From Gluconobacter sp. Gdi (GTDB lineage: Bacteria > Pseudomonadota > Alphaproteobacteria > Acetobacterales > Acetobacteraceae): a stretch of DNA of 64,000 bases. The stretch covers positions 794,473 to 858,472 of the forward strand of contig NZ_BLJQ01000001.1 of NCBI RefSeq assembly GCF_014132155.1, in the 5' to 3' direction. The notes below the pieces were generated by a model that saw nothing but the letters and a program-made list of their open reading frames with translations, was not told the origin of the DNA and searched no databases. The stretch's first letter is position 1. Every line of letters begins with the position of its first letter. This document shows positions 36,284-46,655 of the stretch, one piece after another. Position numbers and translations under genes: made by a program.

Positions 36284-39200
36284 TCAGACAGTGAAGTATT
36301 TGGCGCGCGGATTCAGCACCACGAGAGCAGACGTTGACTGCTCAGGATGAAGCTGGAACCCGTCAGACAGGGAAATCCCGACGCGCTCGGCATCCAGAAG
36401 GCGCAGGATTGGCTCCTGATCCTCAAGGCGAGGGCAGGCAGGATAGCCGAAGGAATAACGTGACCCACGATAGGACTGGGAGAGCATTTTCTCCATGTCA
36501 CGATCATCTTCCGCCGCAAAACCAAGCTCTGCACGGATCCGTTTGTGGGTGTATTCAGCCATGGCTTCCGCCATCTCGACTGAAAGGCCATGCAGATAGA
36601 GGTAATCCTGATAGCGATTGGCCTCGAACCATTCCCGGGCAAGGTCTGATGCTTTCTGCCCAACGGTGACAACCTGAAGCCCAACAACGTCGCGGTGCTC
36701 ATCATTGATGTCACGCACGAAGTCCGCGATGCACTCGCCGTCGTCCTTCGGCTGGCGGGGCAGGGTGAAGCGCGCGGCTTCAGTCTTGCCGTCTTCTTCA
36801 AACAGGATCAGGTCGTTTCCGTCACCGGCGGCTTTCCAGTATCCATAGATGGCCTGCGGGCGCAGGATTTCCTGCTCCGCACTGAGCGCCAGCATGCGCT
36901 TCAGGACGGGGCGAAGTTCCATCTTCGCATACTCCATGAACTCCTCAAGGGAGCGTCCCTGTTTCCGGAAGCCCCACTGGAACTGATAGAGTGAGCGCTC
37001 ATTCAGGAACGGCAGCACGGCGTTCGGCGCAGCTTCCACAACCCGGGCGCCCCAGAAAGGTGGCGTGAGAGGAGGCAGTTCGCCTGAGATCCGATTGCGA
37101 CGCTCCCGGGCGGCGGCGGGATCAACTGTGCCGAAGCCACGCGTTTCAGCACTTTCCGGAGCACGCGCATTCTTGCGGCTTGCTTTGCCCGCACGGCGGC
37201 TCTGAATTGCTCCCAGATAGCCGTCAAACTCTTTTTGCGCGATCTTGTCCATCAGGGACAATCCATCAAACGCATCTCTGGCGTATGCGACGCGGCCTGG
37301 CTCGCCATCTCCGTAAGATAGGGCGCATTCTTCTTCGACGTAGTTTCGAGTCAGAGCCGCGCCACCGAGAATCACGGGAACATCGAAGCCCTGCCGTTTC
37401 ATCTCCGCGAGGTTCTCGCGCATGATAACGGTGGATTTAACGAGAAGCCCTGACATGCCGATAGCGTCAGCATTATGTTCCTTGGCCGCAGCCATCATGT
37501 CAGCCAAGGGCACTTTGATGCCGAGGTTGATCACCTGATAACCATTATTGGTCAGGATAATGTCCACAAGGTTCTTGCCAATGTCGTGGACGTCACCCTT
37601 CACTGTAGCAAGAACCATCGTGCCGCGATGCTGGCCTTCTTTGCGCTCCATGTGCGGCTCAAGCCAGGCTACGGCTGTTTTCATCGTTTCGGCAGATTGC
37701 AGCACGAACGGAAGCTGCATTTTGCCAGATCCGAAGAGTTCGCCCACGACTTTCATGCCGTCCAGCAGAACGGTGTTGATGATGTCGAGCGGGGCCATAT
37801 CCTGCATGGCGGCGTCCAGGTCGTCCTCGATGCCTTTACGGTCCCCGTCTACAATCCGGTCCTTGAGGCGTTCCGCTGGTGTTTCAGCGCGGCGCTTCTT
37901 GACGGCATCCGCAGCTTTTCGGCCAGCAAAAAGCTCCAGAAGCTTCTGGAGCGGATCATAATCGGCAGTCCGACGGTCAAAGATCAGGTCTTCCGCGACT
38001 TTCACTTCTTCCGGTGCAATCAGATGTAGCGGACGGATTTTTGAAACATGTACGATCGCGCCGGTCATGCCTGCTTTGACGGCATGGTCCAGAAATACTG
38101 AATTCAGAACTGCACGTGCCGCAGGGTTCAGACCAAAGGAAATGTTCGAAAGACCCAGCACGATCTGGATATCAGGGAACTTATCCCGGATCATCCGAAT
38201 ACCCTCAAGTGTCCAGACGCCGAGCTTACGGTCGTCTTCCATGCCGGTTGCGATGGTGAAGGTCAGAGGATCGATCATCAGGTCGGACTGGGGCAGCCCG
38301 TACTGATTGCAGGCGAAATCGACCAGACGTTCTGCAATGCGCAGCTTGTCTTCTGGCGTCTTGGCCATGCCCACTTCGTCAATGGTCAGGGCAATCATCG
38401 CGGCGCCGAACTTCTTTGCCAGCTTCATGCGGGCATGCGCCTGCTCTTCACCATCCTCAAAGTTGATTGAGTTGATGATCGGCTTGCCACCATGCCGCTT
38501 CAGAGCGGCCTCAATGACTGGCGTTTCGGTTGAATCGATGACCAGAGGCGCATTAACGGATGACGTGAAGCGCGTGACGACTTCGTTCATCTCCGCGACT
38601 TCGTCTCGGCCAACGAAGGCGGTGCAGACGTCCAGAGCGTTGGAGCCCTCGGCAGCCTGTTCCCGGCCAACAGCGACGCAGCCATCCCAGTCGCCCGCTT
38701 CCTGAAGTTCACGCCATTTCTTGGAGCCGTTGGCGTTGCAGCGCTCGCCGATGGAGAAGTAACTGTTTTCCTGCCTCAGCGGCACCTGAGAGTAGAGGCT
38801 GGATACAGACGGCATCCAGATCGTGCTGCGCTTGACCGGAGCAGGACGGTATTTTTCGCCACCCACGCGGCGCAGCATGCCGTCCAGAGCCTGAATATGA
38901 GGAGTGGACGTTCCGCAGCATCCGCCAATCAGGTTAAGGCCGTCTTCACGGATGAAACGCTCCATCCACACAGCCATCTCGTCCGGGCTGAGCGGATAGA
39001 CCGTTTTACCATCTACCAGTTCCGGGAGACCGGCATTGGGCTGCATGGAAATCAGGCCCGGCCAGTTTTCAGACAACCAGCGGACGTGCTCAGCCATTTC
39101 CTGCGGGCCGGTCGCACAGTTCAGGCCCAAAGACGGGACGTCCAGCGCGTTGACGGTTGTGGCTGCCGCAGCGATGTCGGGTCCAACAAGGAGGGTGCCG

Positions 39201-39790
39201 GTGGTTTCAACCGTCACCTGTACGAAAATGGGAGCGTCGGACCCGAGTTCGATCCGTGCGGCTTTGGCCGCGTTGACGGCAGCTTTGATCTGGAGCGTGT
39301 CCTGACACGTCTCAATCAGGAACCCATCGACACCGCCGTCAATCAGGCCACGGCACTGTTCAATCAGCCCGGCTTCAAGCGTGTCATAATCGATGTTGCC
39401 AAGTGTTGGCAGTTTTGTGCCGGGGCCGATGGAGCCCATGACGTAACGATGGCGGCCGTCGCAGAAGGTCTCCGCGGCCTCTCGGGCCAGCGTGGCAGCA
39501 ACACGGTTAATTTCGCGGCTGCGGTCCTGAAGGTCGAACTCAGCAAGCGTGACGATCGAGCCACCAAACGTGTTGGTCTCGACCATATCCGCGCCAGCTT
39601 CGAAATAGCCGCGATGAATTTCACGAACCAGCTCAGGGCGGGAAAGATTCAGAATTTCCGTGCAGTTTTCCTGGCCCCAGTAGTCTTTTTCTACTTCCAG
39701 ATCGAGCATCTGCACGCGCGATCCCATACCACCGTCACACAGCAGAACCTGGTCTGACAGGGCATCAAGCAGATGGGGACGTGAGGACAT
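36284..39790 (-). CDS. metH: Cobalamin-dependent methionine synthase MetH
   Basis: The 1168-residue enzyme transfers methyl from methyltetrahydrofolate to homocysteine through cobalamin. All four modules are present. The first is homocysteine-binding with zinc Cys (GLNCATGP near 223 and LIGGCCGTST near 288). The second is pterin-binding, about 330-620 (VIDSTETPVIEAALKRHGGKPIINS). The third is B12-binding with DVHDIGKNLV, about 735-744 (the DxHxxG motif). The last is the activation domain (ELGFAAEDDRD and RGSRYSFGYPACPRLEDQ, about 1085-1135). No SAM, SAH or cobalamin riboswitch is recognisable in the 190 bases upstream. Confidence 0.96.
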   Translation of the reverse strand: MSSRPHLLDALSDQVLLCDGGMGSRVQMLDLEVEKDYWGQENCTEILNLSRPELVREIHRGYFEAGADMVETNTFGGSIVTLAEFDLQDRSREINRVAATLAREAAETFCDGRHRYVMGSIGPGTKLPTLGNIDYDTLEAGLIEQCRGLIDGGVDGFLIETCQDTLQIKAAVNAAKAARIELGSDAPIFVQVTVETTGTLLVGPDIAAAATTVNALDVPSLGLNCATGPQEMAEHVRWLSENWPGLISMQPNAGLPELVDGKTVYPLSPDEMAVWMERFIREDGLNLIGGCCGTSTPHIQALDGMLRRVGGEKYRPAPVKRSTIWMPSVSSLYSQVPLRQENSYFSIGERCNANGSKKWRELQEAGDWDGCVAVGREQAAEGSNALDVCTAFVGRDEVAEMNEVVTRFTSSVNAPLVIDSTETPVIEAALKRHGGKPIINSINFEDGEEQAHARMKLAKKFGAAMIALTIDEVGMAKTPEDKLRIAERLVDFACNQYGLPQSDLMIDPLTFTIATGMEDDRKLGVWTLEGIRMIRDKFPDIQIVLGLSNISFGLNPAARAVLNSVFLDHAVKAGMTGAIVHVSKIRPLHLIAPEEVKVAEDLIFDRRTADYDPLQKLLELFAGRKAADAVKKRRAETPAERLKDRIVDGDRKGIEDDLDAAMQDMAPLDIINTVLLDGMKVVGELFGSGKMQLPFVLQSAETMKTAVAWLEPHMERKEGQHRGTMVLATVKGDVHDIGKNLVDIILTNNGYQVINLGIKVPLADMMAAAKEHNADAIGMSGLLVKSTVIMRENLAEMKRQGFDVPVILGGAALTRNYVEEECALSYGDGEPGRVAYARDAFDGLSLMDKIAQKEFDGYLGAIQSRRAGKASRKNARAPESAETRGFGTVDPAAARERRNRISGELPPLTPPFWGARVVEAAPNAVLPFLNERSLYQFQWGFRKQGRSLEEFMEYAKMELRPVLKRMLALSAEQEILRPQAIYGYWKAAGDGNDLILFEEDGKTEAARFTLPRQPKDDGECIADFVRDINDEHRDVVGLQVVTVGQKASDLAREWFEANRYQDYLYLHGLSVEMAEAMAEYTHKRIRAELGFAAEDDRDMEKMLSQSYRGSRYSFGYPACPRLEDQEPILRLLDAERVGISLSDGFQLHPEQSTSALVVLNPRAKYFTV

Positions 39791-39979
39791 TGAGGCGCTC
39801 TTCAGGAATAAAATCAGGACAGGATATTATGCCAGGCAGTCGGGCCCAGCATGGAGGCCTGCCTGTATAACGGTTGAGGGAAGCTGCTGGCAAACCGGAT
39901 CTGTCCTGTCCTTCTTTTGAGAGGCCTGTCATATGTGGTGCATCTCCCTGAATTGGGAATCCCTTCTCGCGGAACAGCA

Positions 39980-40885
39980 ATGACAAATTCAGTTGGTCGT
40001 TTCCTTCCACTCTTTATAGCAGTCGCCATTCTGTCCTGGGCCAGTGCGTATCCGGTTGTGCGTATTGCCCTGCATGACTTCGCACCTATCCCGCTCGCGG
40101 CCGTACGATATGCCATCGCCGCCATTGCTGCGGGGGGCTGGTTGCTCTGGAAACGTCCAACTCGCCTGCAGAAAGCGGACATCCCGCAGGTTCTAGGATG
40201 CGGTGCGGTGGGCATCACGCTGTACAATATCTTTTTCAACTGCGGCGAAGTGACAGTCTCCGCAGGGGCTGCGAGCCTCCTTATCAGTGCGGCGCCTCTT
40301 ATGGCCGGACTGATTGCCATGGCGTTTTTGGGAGAGCGCATGTCTCTTCTGGGATGGGCTGGGTCCATTCTGAGTTTTGCGGGTGTTGTCCTGATCGCCC
40401 AAGGGCAGTCTGGCGGATTGTCTTTCGGTTCAGGTGCGACATTCGTGTTTGGAGCCGCTGTTTGCGGAGCGCTCTACACGAATCTTCAGAAAGGGCTGAT
40501 CCGCCGGTACGGTGCTCTCACAACGATCGCTTATATTTTGATCAGTGGTGCTCTGTTCCTGCTGCCATGGTTGCCCGAAGGCTTGGCCAGTTTTGCTCAT
40601 GCATCATGGGCAGGCCGGGCGTCTGTTTTAGAACTGGGTATTTTCCCCGCTGCAATCGGATATGCTGCCTGGGCTTTTGTGATCGGGCATCTGGGAGCTA
40701 CGCGGGGGGCAGCCCTGCTATACCTGCTGCCGCCTGTAACGATGGTTCTGGCCTATATTCTGACCCATGAGATTCCGACGTTCCGGACACTCGTTGGCGG
40801 TGCCATTGTTATGGCTGGCGTTATTGTCACCAACACATGGGGGCGCCACCCTGTTACGGTGCCGACCGGTCGGTTGAATAACTGA
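39980..40885 (+). CDS. EamA-family drug/metabolite exporter
   Basis: The 301-residue protein has ten membrane segments arranged as two EamA repeats (about 8-138 and 150-285), with the landmarks SWASAYPVVRIALHDFAPIPLAAVRY and AAPLMAGLIAMAFLGERMSLLGWAGSILSFAGVVLIA. The substrate cannot be predicted. I chose ATG 39980 with a GGAA site upstream rather than the 39917 start. The stop overlaps the next start (TGATG). Confidence 0.88.
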   Translation: MTNSVGRFLPLFIAVAILSWASAYPVVRIALHDFAPIPLAAVRYAIAAIAAGGWLLWKRPTRLQKADIPQVLGCGAVGITLYNIFFNCGEVTVSAGAASLLISAAPLMAGLIAMAFLGERMSLLGWAGSILSFAGVVLIAQGQSGGLSFGSGATFVFGAAVCGALYTNLQKGLIRRYGALTTIAYILISGALFLLPWLPEGLASFAHASWAGRASVLELGIFPAAIGYAAWAFVIGHLGATRGAALLYLLPPVTMVLAYILTHEIPTFRTLVGGAIVMAGVIVTNTWGRHPVTVPTGRLNN

Positions 40886-41229
40886 TGTCTCAGCTCTTTC
40901 TCTCGGTCGTAACGGACCTTTCCGACTGGCCTTTGTCGCGGAGGGCAGAGACTGTTCTTGTTGCGGATATGCTGGGAGAGGGATGGTCAGGCGTGGTCTC
41001 TTTGCCGCCGCCTTCGCCATTTCGCAAAAGACACGGAATTGGGTGTTCTTGCTGTTCCCGCGATGGGCTGTCCATGATTCTGGCTCAGATATTCCAGGAG
41101 CATGTAACAGGAGCTAGACCCGCAATTCGCGGAGTTGTTGTTCTGGTGAGTACGCAGGAGAGGCAGGACGTTCTGCAAATGCTTGAACAGGATGTGCTGG
41201 TGAGAGCCAGATATCGCCTTCAGGATTGA
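40885..41229 (+). CDS. Small Cys-rich protein resembling a CobW/COG0523 core without P-loop
   Basis: The 114-residue protein is translationally coupled to the exporter (TGATG). I do not recognise it firmly. The stretch GIGCSCCSRDGLSMILAQIF (about 51-70) recalls the GCICC metal motif of COG0523 GTPases. The later GVVVLVSTQ...DVLVRARYRLQD recalls their following strand and turn. The nucleotide-binding P-loop is absent, so if related it is a degenerate or non-GTPase version. Its last bases overlap the end of the convergent LysR gene. Confidence 0.5.
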   Translation: MSQLFLSVVTDLSDWPLSRRAETVLVADMLGEGWSGVVSLPPPSPFRKRHGIGCSCCSRDGLSMILAQIFQEHVTGARPAIRGVVVLVSTQERQDVLQMLEQDVLVRARYRLQD

Positions 41230-42146
41230 TCAACTACCCGTTCCCATGGAGGAACGGGTGCATAACGTGCGGCCAGGAAATCAATCATCACTCGGACTTT
41301 GAGTGGTACGTGCGTTGTCGGCACATAAACGGCATGCAGATCTGGCCCTTCCAGCAAGGGGAGATCCAGTGTGATAGGTTTGAGACGGCCTGACTGAAGT
41401 TCGTCTGCGACAATGAATGTCGGCTGATAAAGAATGCCCTGACCCGCCAATGCTGCCGTGCGCAAAACGTCTCCATTGTTGGAGCGCAAACTGCTTCTGA
41501 CAGGAATGGTCCGCTCTCCCTGGCGCCCGAAACTCCAGCGTGTAGTGCCTACCGGATCGCTGAGGGTGTAGCCGAGGCAGGTGTGGTGCTCGAGGTCACT
41601 GACTGTAGTCGGAGTGCCGTGTTCGGCCAGATAGGAGGGGGCGGCGCAAAGCGTGAAATTGATATGTGCCAGACGCCGGGCTTTGAGGCTGCTGGGTAGC
41701 AGATGACCGATCCTGAGAGTCAGATCCCAGCCTTCGGCAATGGGATCCACGCGCCGATCATCTACGCCCAGTTCGACTGTCACCAACGGGTATTTCTGGC
41801 TGAATTCCGGTAGGAGCGGAGCGACATGGCGAATGGCAAAAGACACAGGCGTGTTCATACGGAGCAACCCGCGGGGCTCAACAGCGGCTGCGGTAACCTC
41901 CTGTTCCATGTCCTCAAGGCTGCTGAGGAGTTTCTGGCACCGATCGAGATAGAGTTGCCCAGGTTCTGTCAGTGACAGGCGGCGCGTGCTGCGATGAAAG
42001 AGGGCCACGCCAAGATGGGCTTCAAGAGCCGATACGTGCTTCGTGACCATCGTCTGTGAAAGGCCCAGAGACCGTGCTGCGGCAGCAAAGCTTCCTTGTC
42101 CCACCACCCTAACAAAGGCTTGCATACTGGTAATCCGGTCGAGCAC
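41220..42146 (-). CDS. LysR-family transcriptional regulator
   Basis: The 308-residue regulator has an N-terminal winged helix (MQAFVRVVGQGSFAAAARSLGLSQTMVTKHVSALEAHLGVALFHRSTRRLSLTEPG, about 8-62) and a periplasmic-binding-like effector domain (about 90-290). I chose GTG 42146, with AGGAG seven bases upstream, over the longer 42212 frame, which would overlap the divergent gene. It probably controls the divergent dioxygenase gene. Confidence 0.88.
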   Translation of the reverse strand: MLDRITSMQAFVRVVGQGSFAAAARSLGLSQTMVTKHVSALEAHLGVALFHRSTRRLSLTEPGQLYLDRCQKLLSSLEDMEQEVTAAAVEPRGLLRMNTPVSFAIRHVAPLLPEFSQKYPLVTVELGVDDRRVDPIAEGWDLTLRIGHLLPSSLKARRLAHINFTLCAAPSYLAEHGTPTTVSDLEHHTCLGYTLSDPVGTTRWSFGRQGERTIPVRSSLRSNNGDVLRTAALAGQGILYQPTFIVADELQSGRLKPITLDLPLLEGPDLHAVYVPTTHVPLKVRVMIDFLAARYAPVPPWERVVDQS

Positions 42147-42247
42147 TTCACACTCCTGGTGCCAGATGACTTTCCTGTAGTCAGGATTATCGTTGTCGCA
42201 GTTTGATGACAACCTTCGCGGCAGATCGACTGACGACGGAGTTTCTC

Positions 42248-43072
42248 ATGACGGATAATTCAAGGCAGACAGGGCCTGTAGAACGCCAGCCTGCTATTTT
42301 TATTCCTCATGGGGGTGGTCCCTGTTTTTTCATGGAATGGCCGGATGTCTGGGATCGAATGGCGGAGCATTTGCGTGGGGTCGCTGCTACGTTGCCTCAG
42401 CGTCCCGCTGCTTTGGTCGTCATGTCAGGGCATTGGGAAACTGACCGGGTTACTGTGACAACAGGCACCCATCCCCAATTGATCTATGATTATTACGGCT
42501 TTCCCGCCCACACTTATGAGCTCCAGTATCCGGCCCCAGGCTTTCCGAAGCTTGCTGAACATATTCAGAATCTTCTTGCAAAGGCGGGAATTGCGAGTGG
42601 TGGAGATGCTTATCGTGGGTTCGACCACGGAGTGTTCATTCCGCTCATGTTGGCGTTCGAAAAGGCCGATATTCCTGTCATTGAGATCTCGTTGCCGCTG
42701 AACGCGACGGCTAAGGCCGTGATGGAAATCGGCAGAGTTCTGGCTCCACTCCGGGATAAAAACGTGCTGCTGGTGGGAGCGGGCATGACCTATCACAATC
42801 TGCGACGCTTCCTGCGCCAAGATGCAGAAGCTGACGAACAGTCCAGGCATTTTGATGATTGGTTGCACCTGGCTGTGGAGGCGGCGCCTGAACAGCGTGA
42901 GTCCTTATTGGCGAGATGGGCGGACGCTCCTTTCGCCCGGGACTGTCATCCGAAAGCCGAACACCTGTTACCATTGATGTTTGTAGCAGGAGCAGCCGGA
43001 ACGGACCGGGGTGTCCGTGATTATAGTGATACCGTCATGGGGAAGGCGTTGTCCGGCTTCCGCTTCGGTTGA
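42248..43072 (+). CDS. DODA-type extradiol dioxygenase (LigB family)
   Basis: The 274-residue protein is of the YgiD/4,5-DOPA dioxygenase type. Zn/Fe ligand motifs are FIPHGGGPCFF (His near 20), SGHWETD (His near 60), RGFDHGVFIPL (His near 124) and HPKAEHLLPL (about 236-245). The natural substrate in bacteria is unclear; catechol-like compounds are assumed. ATG 42248 has GGAG upstream. It diverges from a LysR gene and precedes a YceI gene on the same strand. Confidence 0.88.
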   Translation: MTDNSRQTGPVERQPAIFIPHGGGPCFFMEWPDVWDRMAEHLRGVAATLPQRPAALVVMSGHWETDRVTVTTGTHPQLIYDYYGFPAHTYELQYPAPGFPKLAEHIQNLLAKAGIASGGDAYRGFDHGVFIPLMLAFEKADIPVIEISLPLNATAKAVMEIGRVLAPLRDKNVLLVGAGMTYHNLRRFLRQDAEADEQSRHFDDWLHLAVEAAPEQRESLLARWADAPFARDCHPKAEHLLPLMFVAGAAGTDRGVRDYSDTVMGKALSGFRFG

Positions 43073-43111
43073 ACTTGCTTTTGTTTCAATTCAAAAAAGA
43101 AAGATCTTCCC

Positions 43112-44417
<1,306 letters not shown>

Positions 44418-44430
44418 TCCTGCATCATGC

Positions 44431-44454
44431 AGAGGGGGCGATGCATAGCCCTCT
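44431..44454 (+). terminator. Possible terminator hairpin after GST gene
   Basis: AGAGGG (44431-44436) can pair with CCCTCT (44449-44454) around a 12-base loop. There is no strong T tract, so support is modest. Confidence 0.35.
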
Positions 44455-44476
44455 CTGTTGATTGTAAAACTCAATG

Positions 44477-44806
44477 TCAGCGAATGCTGTCGATATGATA
44501 GCCATTCGACATTCTATATGTGACGAGAAAATGTTTTCTTGTCTTGTGTGTTTGATACCAGTCATCTGTGAAATAATTACTGATCATTGTTCCGTGCAGG
44601 TCGTACGTTATTTTGTAGGATGTTGATGCACCTAAACCAGCATTGATTTTTTCGATCGCTATAATTTTAGCGATGGTGACGTGCGTGATGGAGTCATCCC
44701 CGGATACTTTTTGCCATCCGAGCCATCCAAATATTGCCAAGGTCATGACAAGACAGATGGCAAAGAATAAACCCATCCATTCTTTTTTTTGAGCGGATAG
44801 AGCCAT
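44477..44806 (-). CDS. Hypothetical single-helix membrane protein
   Basis: The 109-residue protein has one membrane helix (about 12-32) followed by a soluble extracytoplasmic domain rich in beta-type residues (THVTIAKIIAIEKINAG...YKITYDLHG). It loosely resembles DUF3592-like proteins, but I would not assign it. It is more AT-rich than its neighbours, as many small accessory genes are. Confidence 0.6.
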   Translation of the reverse strand: MALSAQKKEWMGLFFAICLVMTLAIFGWLGWQKVSGDDSITHVTIAKIIAIEKINAGLGASTSYKITYDLHGTMISNYFTDDWYQTHKTRKHFLVTYRMSNGYHIDSIR

Positions 44807-45023
44807 AGAGAGCCTTCTTCAGGTGAGTAGAGATGCGCGATAGTTAAAGTATATTTGCACATATCTGCTTACACTTCTGATGACACGTAAAATATTTTTT
44901 CTGGATTTGTTTTAATGAGCTGCAAGCTGAAACAGTCGATCTGTAGCGGGCAGGTGATGCATCACTGATGCAGCAGAAAACGTGCTTTTAGGGGGGATGA
45001 ATTTATGCCTTACCGTTCGGGCA

Positions 45024-45051
45024 TAAAAAAAGCCGCTCCGAAGAGCGGCTT
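45024..45051 (-). terminator. Rho-independent terminator of cspA
   Basis: On the minus strand AAGCCGCTC and GAGCGGCTT form a 9-bp stem with a TTCG tetraloop, followed by a run of T (A run 45025-45031 on the plus strand). Confidence 0.9.
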
Positions 45052-45080
45052 CTCGCACAGACGAGCTGCTGATTAAAGCT

Positions 45081-45287
45081 TCAAAGAGCCTTAATGCTTA
45101 CTGCAGACGTCTTGCCGTTACGGCCAGCTTCGAGCTCGTAAGAGACCTGCTGACCTTCGTTGAGGGTGTGGATGCCGGCACGCTCAAGTTCAGAGATATG
45201 AACGAACGCGTCCTGACCACCATTGTCCGGCTGAATGAAGCCGAAGCCTTTGGTGGAGTTAAACCATTTTACGGTGCCTGTTGCCAT
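45081..45287 (-). CDS. cspA: Cold-shock protein CspA family
   Basis: The 68-residue protein is one cold-shock domain that binds single-stranded nucleic acid. RNP1-type KGFGFIQ (about 13-19) and RNP2-type DAFVHIS (about 26-32) are intact. The AT-rich upstream region would be transcribed as a long leader, which is common for cold-shock genes. It ends at a strong terminator. Confidence 0.95.
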   Translation of the reverse strand: MATGTVKWFNSTKGFGFIQPDNGGQDAFVHISELERAGIHTLNEGQQVSYELEAGRNGKTSAVSIKAL

Positions 45288-45629
45288 AACGAGGCTCCTT
45301 TTTTAACAATAGCGGTCGTGCACAAAACACACACGAAATCATAACTTTTACGGAGAAAGAATGGCGCAACATGCGCCGGTTACCCCAGTAAAAGCACCCG
45401 CTAAAAAGACAATGAGGGTATTGTGTTTGAGATGCAAGGGAAAATATCGGGAAAGAGTAAAATAAAATGTTACCCGGAAGGGAAATTACTACCCAAAGGG
45501 TAAGTTTATTTGTTGCGATTATAAAAGATAATGCACGCTATTTGTATGAATTTTATGCATAAAAAATTTTATTATGTTTGTTTTGTCTCGAATGGTCTGA
45601 AAAAAACTGTATGCGCGTAAGAGCGCGGT
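45288..45629. other. Intergenic region upstream of cspA
   Basis: This AT-rich stretch of 342 bases presumably holds the cspA promoter and leader. The only structure I see is TTACCC (45470-45475) and GGGTAA (45498-45503), a spaced inverted repeat. No coding frame is convincing. Confidence 0.5.
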
Positions 45630-45962
45630 TTAGTCGATACTCACTCTCCGAACACCGCCCGGAACCTTCGTTTTTGCGTCGCGGTGGACGAAGGGGGCGG
45701 AAGCCGTGTTGTAGTCAGGGTTCTCTGCCATCGCCTGAAGCGTGGTATCATCTCTGAGATCAAGAGGTCTTGGGTGACCGTTATTGCTCTTCTGTGCGGA
45801 AACCGCGCACACCTGCATTGCATGACTGAAAGGAAGAGGATTGCCCTGCGTGCCGGTCAACATCTGCTCTCGCACACAGTGACTGTCTGTATGACCTGTT
45901 AGCCAAGGAGCTGATGAGCAGGCCGAGAGGGAAATAAGGGCAAAAAGAGAGAGATGGCGCAT
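45630..45962 (-). CDS. Small putative lipoprotein
   Basis: The 110-residue protein has a lipoprotein signal (MRHLSLFALISLSAC, Cys at 15). The rest is polar, with two further Cys, and resembles no family I know. I chose ATG 45962; an in-frame start at 45998 would place the lipobox later but keep it intact. Confidence 0.6.
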   Translation of the reverse strand: MRHLSLFALISLSACSSAPWLTGHTDSHCVREQMLTGTQGNPLPFSHAMQVCAVSAQKSNNGHPRPLDLRDDTTLQAMAENPDYNTASAPFVHRDAKTKVPGGVRRVSID

Positions 45963-46190
45963 GAGCGAAAGTGTACTACGGGACAATCTGGGTCGCAAAG
46001 AAAACTGACGTTTGAAGATATCTTTCTTAATAGCGTCGTTTCAAAGACCGGAAATGTATGCAGTGCATGGGAGGGAAGGGTTCAGCACTTCTTAATCGTT
46101 CGTCTCCAGCGAGACTGACAGGTTTCTTTTGAGAAGATTTGAACCTTTGACGCGATAGGGAATTTAATATTCACCCTGTAGGAGGCGAAC

Positions 46191-46511
46191 ATGTCGATCC
46201 TGATCAGTACCCCAATTTCTCAATATGCGTTCCAAATGGACTATCCGGGCACGAAAGATCCATTTCCGGATGGTGATCCGATGGTTGATGACCCATCTGA
46301 GGAAGAGGAAACTCCCGAGCCTGATGAATGGCCCGACGTTGAGTTGCCAGAAGAGCCAGGGCCGTCGCCATATCCGCCGTTTGGAAGGAAGACGATTGGT
46401 GCAGGTGCAGTGGATCTACCCAATCCGCGACCACCATATCCACCAGCGCCGCCTTCACCTCTGCCAACAGATCCGCCACCGCGGGAAGAGCCTCCTCAAC
46501 CTTTGAACTGA
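46191..46511 (+). CDS. Pro/Glu-rich low-complexity protein
   Basis: The 106-residue protein is preceded by a strong Shine-Dalgarno (TAGGAGG, eight bases before ATG). After a short N-terminus it is acidic (residues 20-60, many Asp/Glu/Pro) and then nearly pure Pro-rich sequence (about 60-106). It should be disordered. No signal peptide or domain is visible and the function is unknown. Confidence 0.6.
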   Translation: MSILISTPISQYAFQMDYPGTKDPFPDGDPMVDDPSEEEETPEPDEWPDVELPEEPGPSPYPPFGRKTIGAGAVDLPNPRPPYPPAPPSPLPTDPPPREEPPQPLN

Positions 46512-46655
46512 GCAGTGCTCCTCAAGTGTTCTTTTGTATGGTTGGATATAGGTTTATTGAATCTCAGGTTGCCGAGGAGCAGAGCGCGATCATCAGTGGA
46601 TGCCACCTAATAAGAACCTAAGAGGCGCGCCATCTCCGACGCGCCTCGGGCTAAA

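Noticed and set aside
38897..39757. 286-codon plus-strand frame
   Set aside because: It is antisense to the homocysteine-binding domain of metH and has no independent support.
39791..39979. Possible SAM, SAH or cobalamin riboswitch before metH
   Set aside because: I looked for the conserved cores of these riboswitches on the minus strand and found none. The region is short and shared with the divergent exporter.
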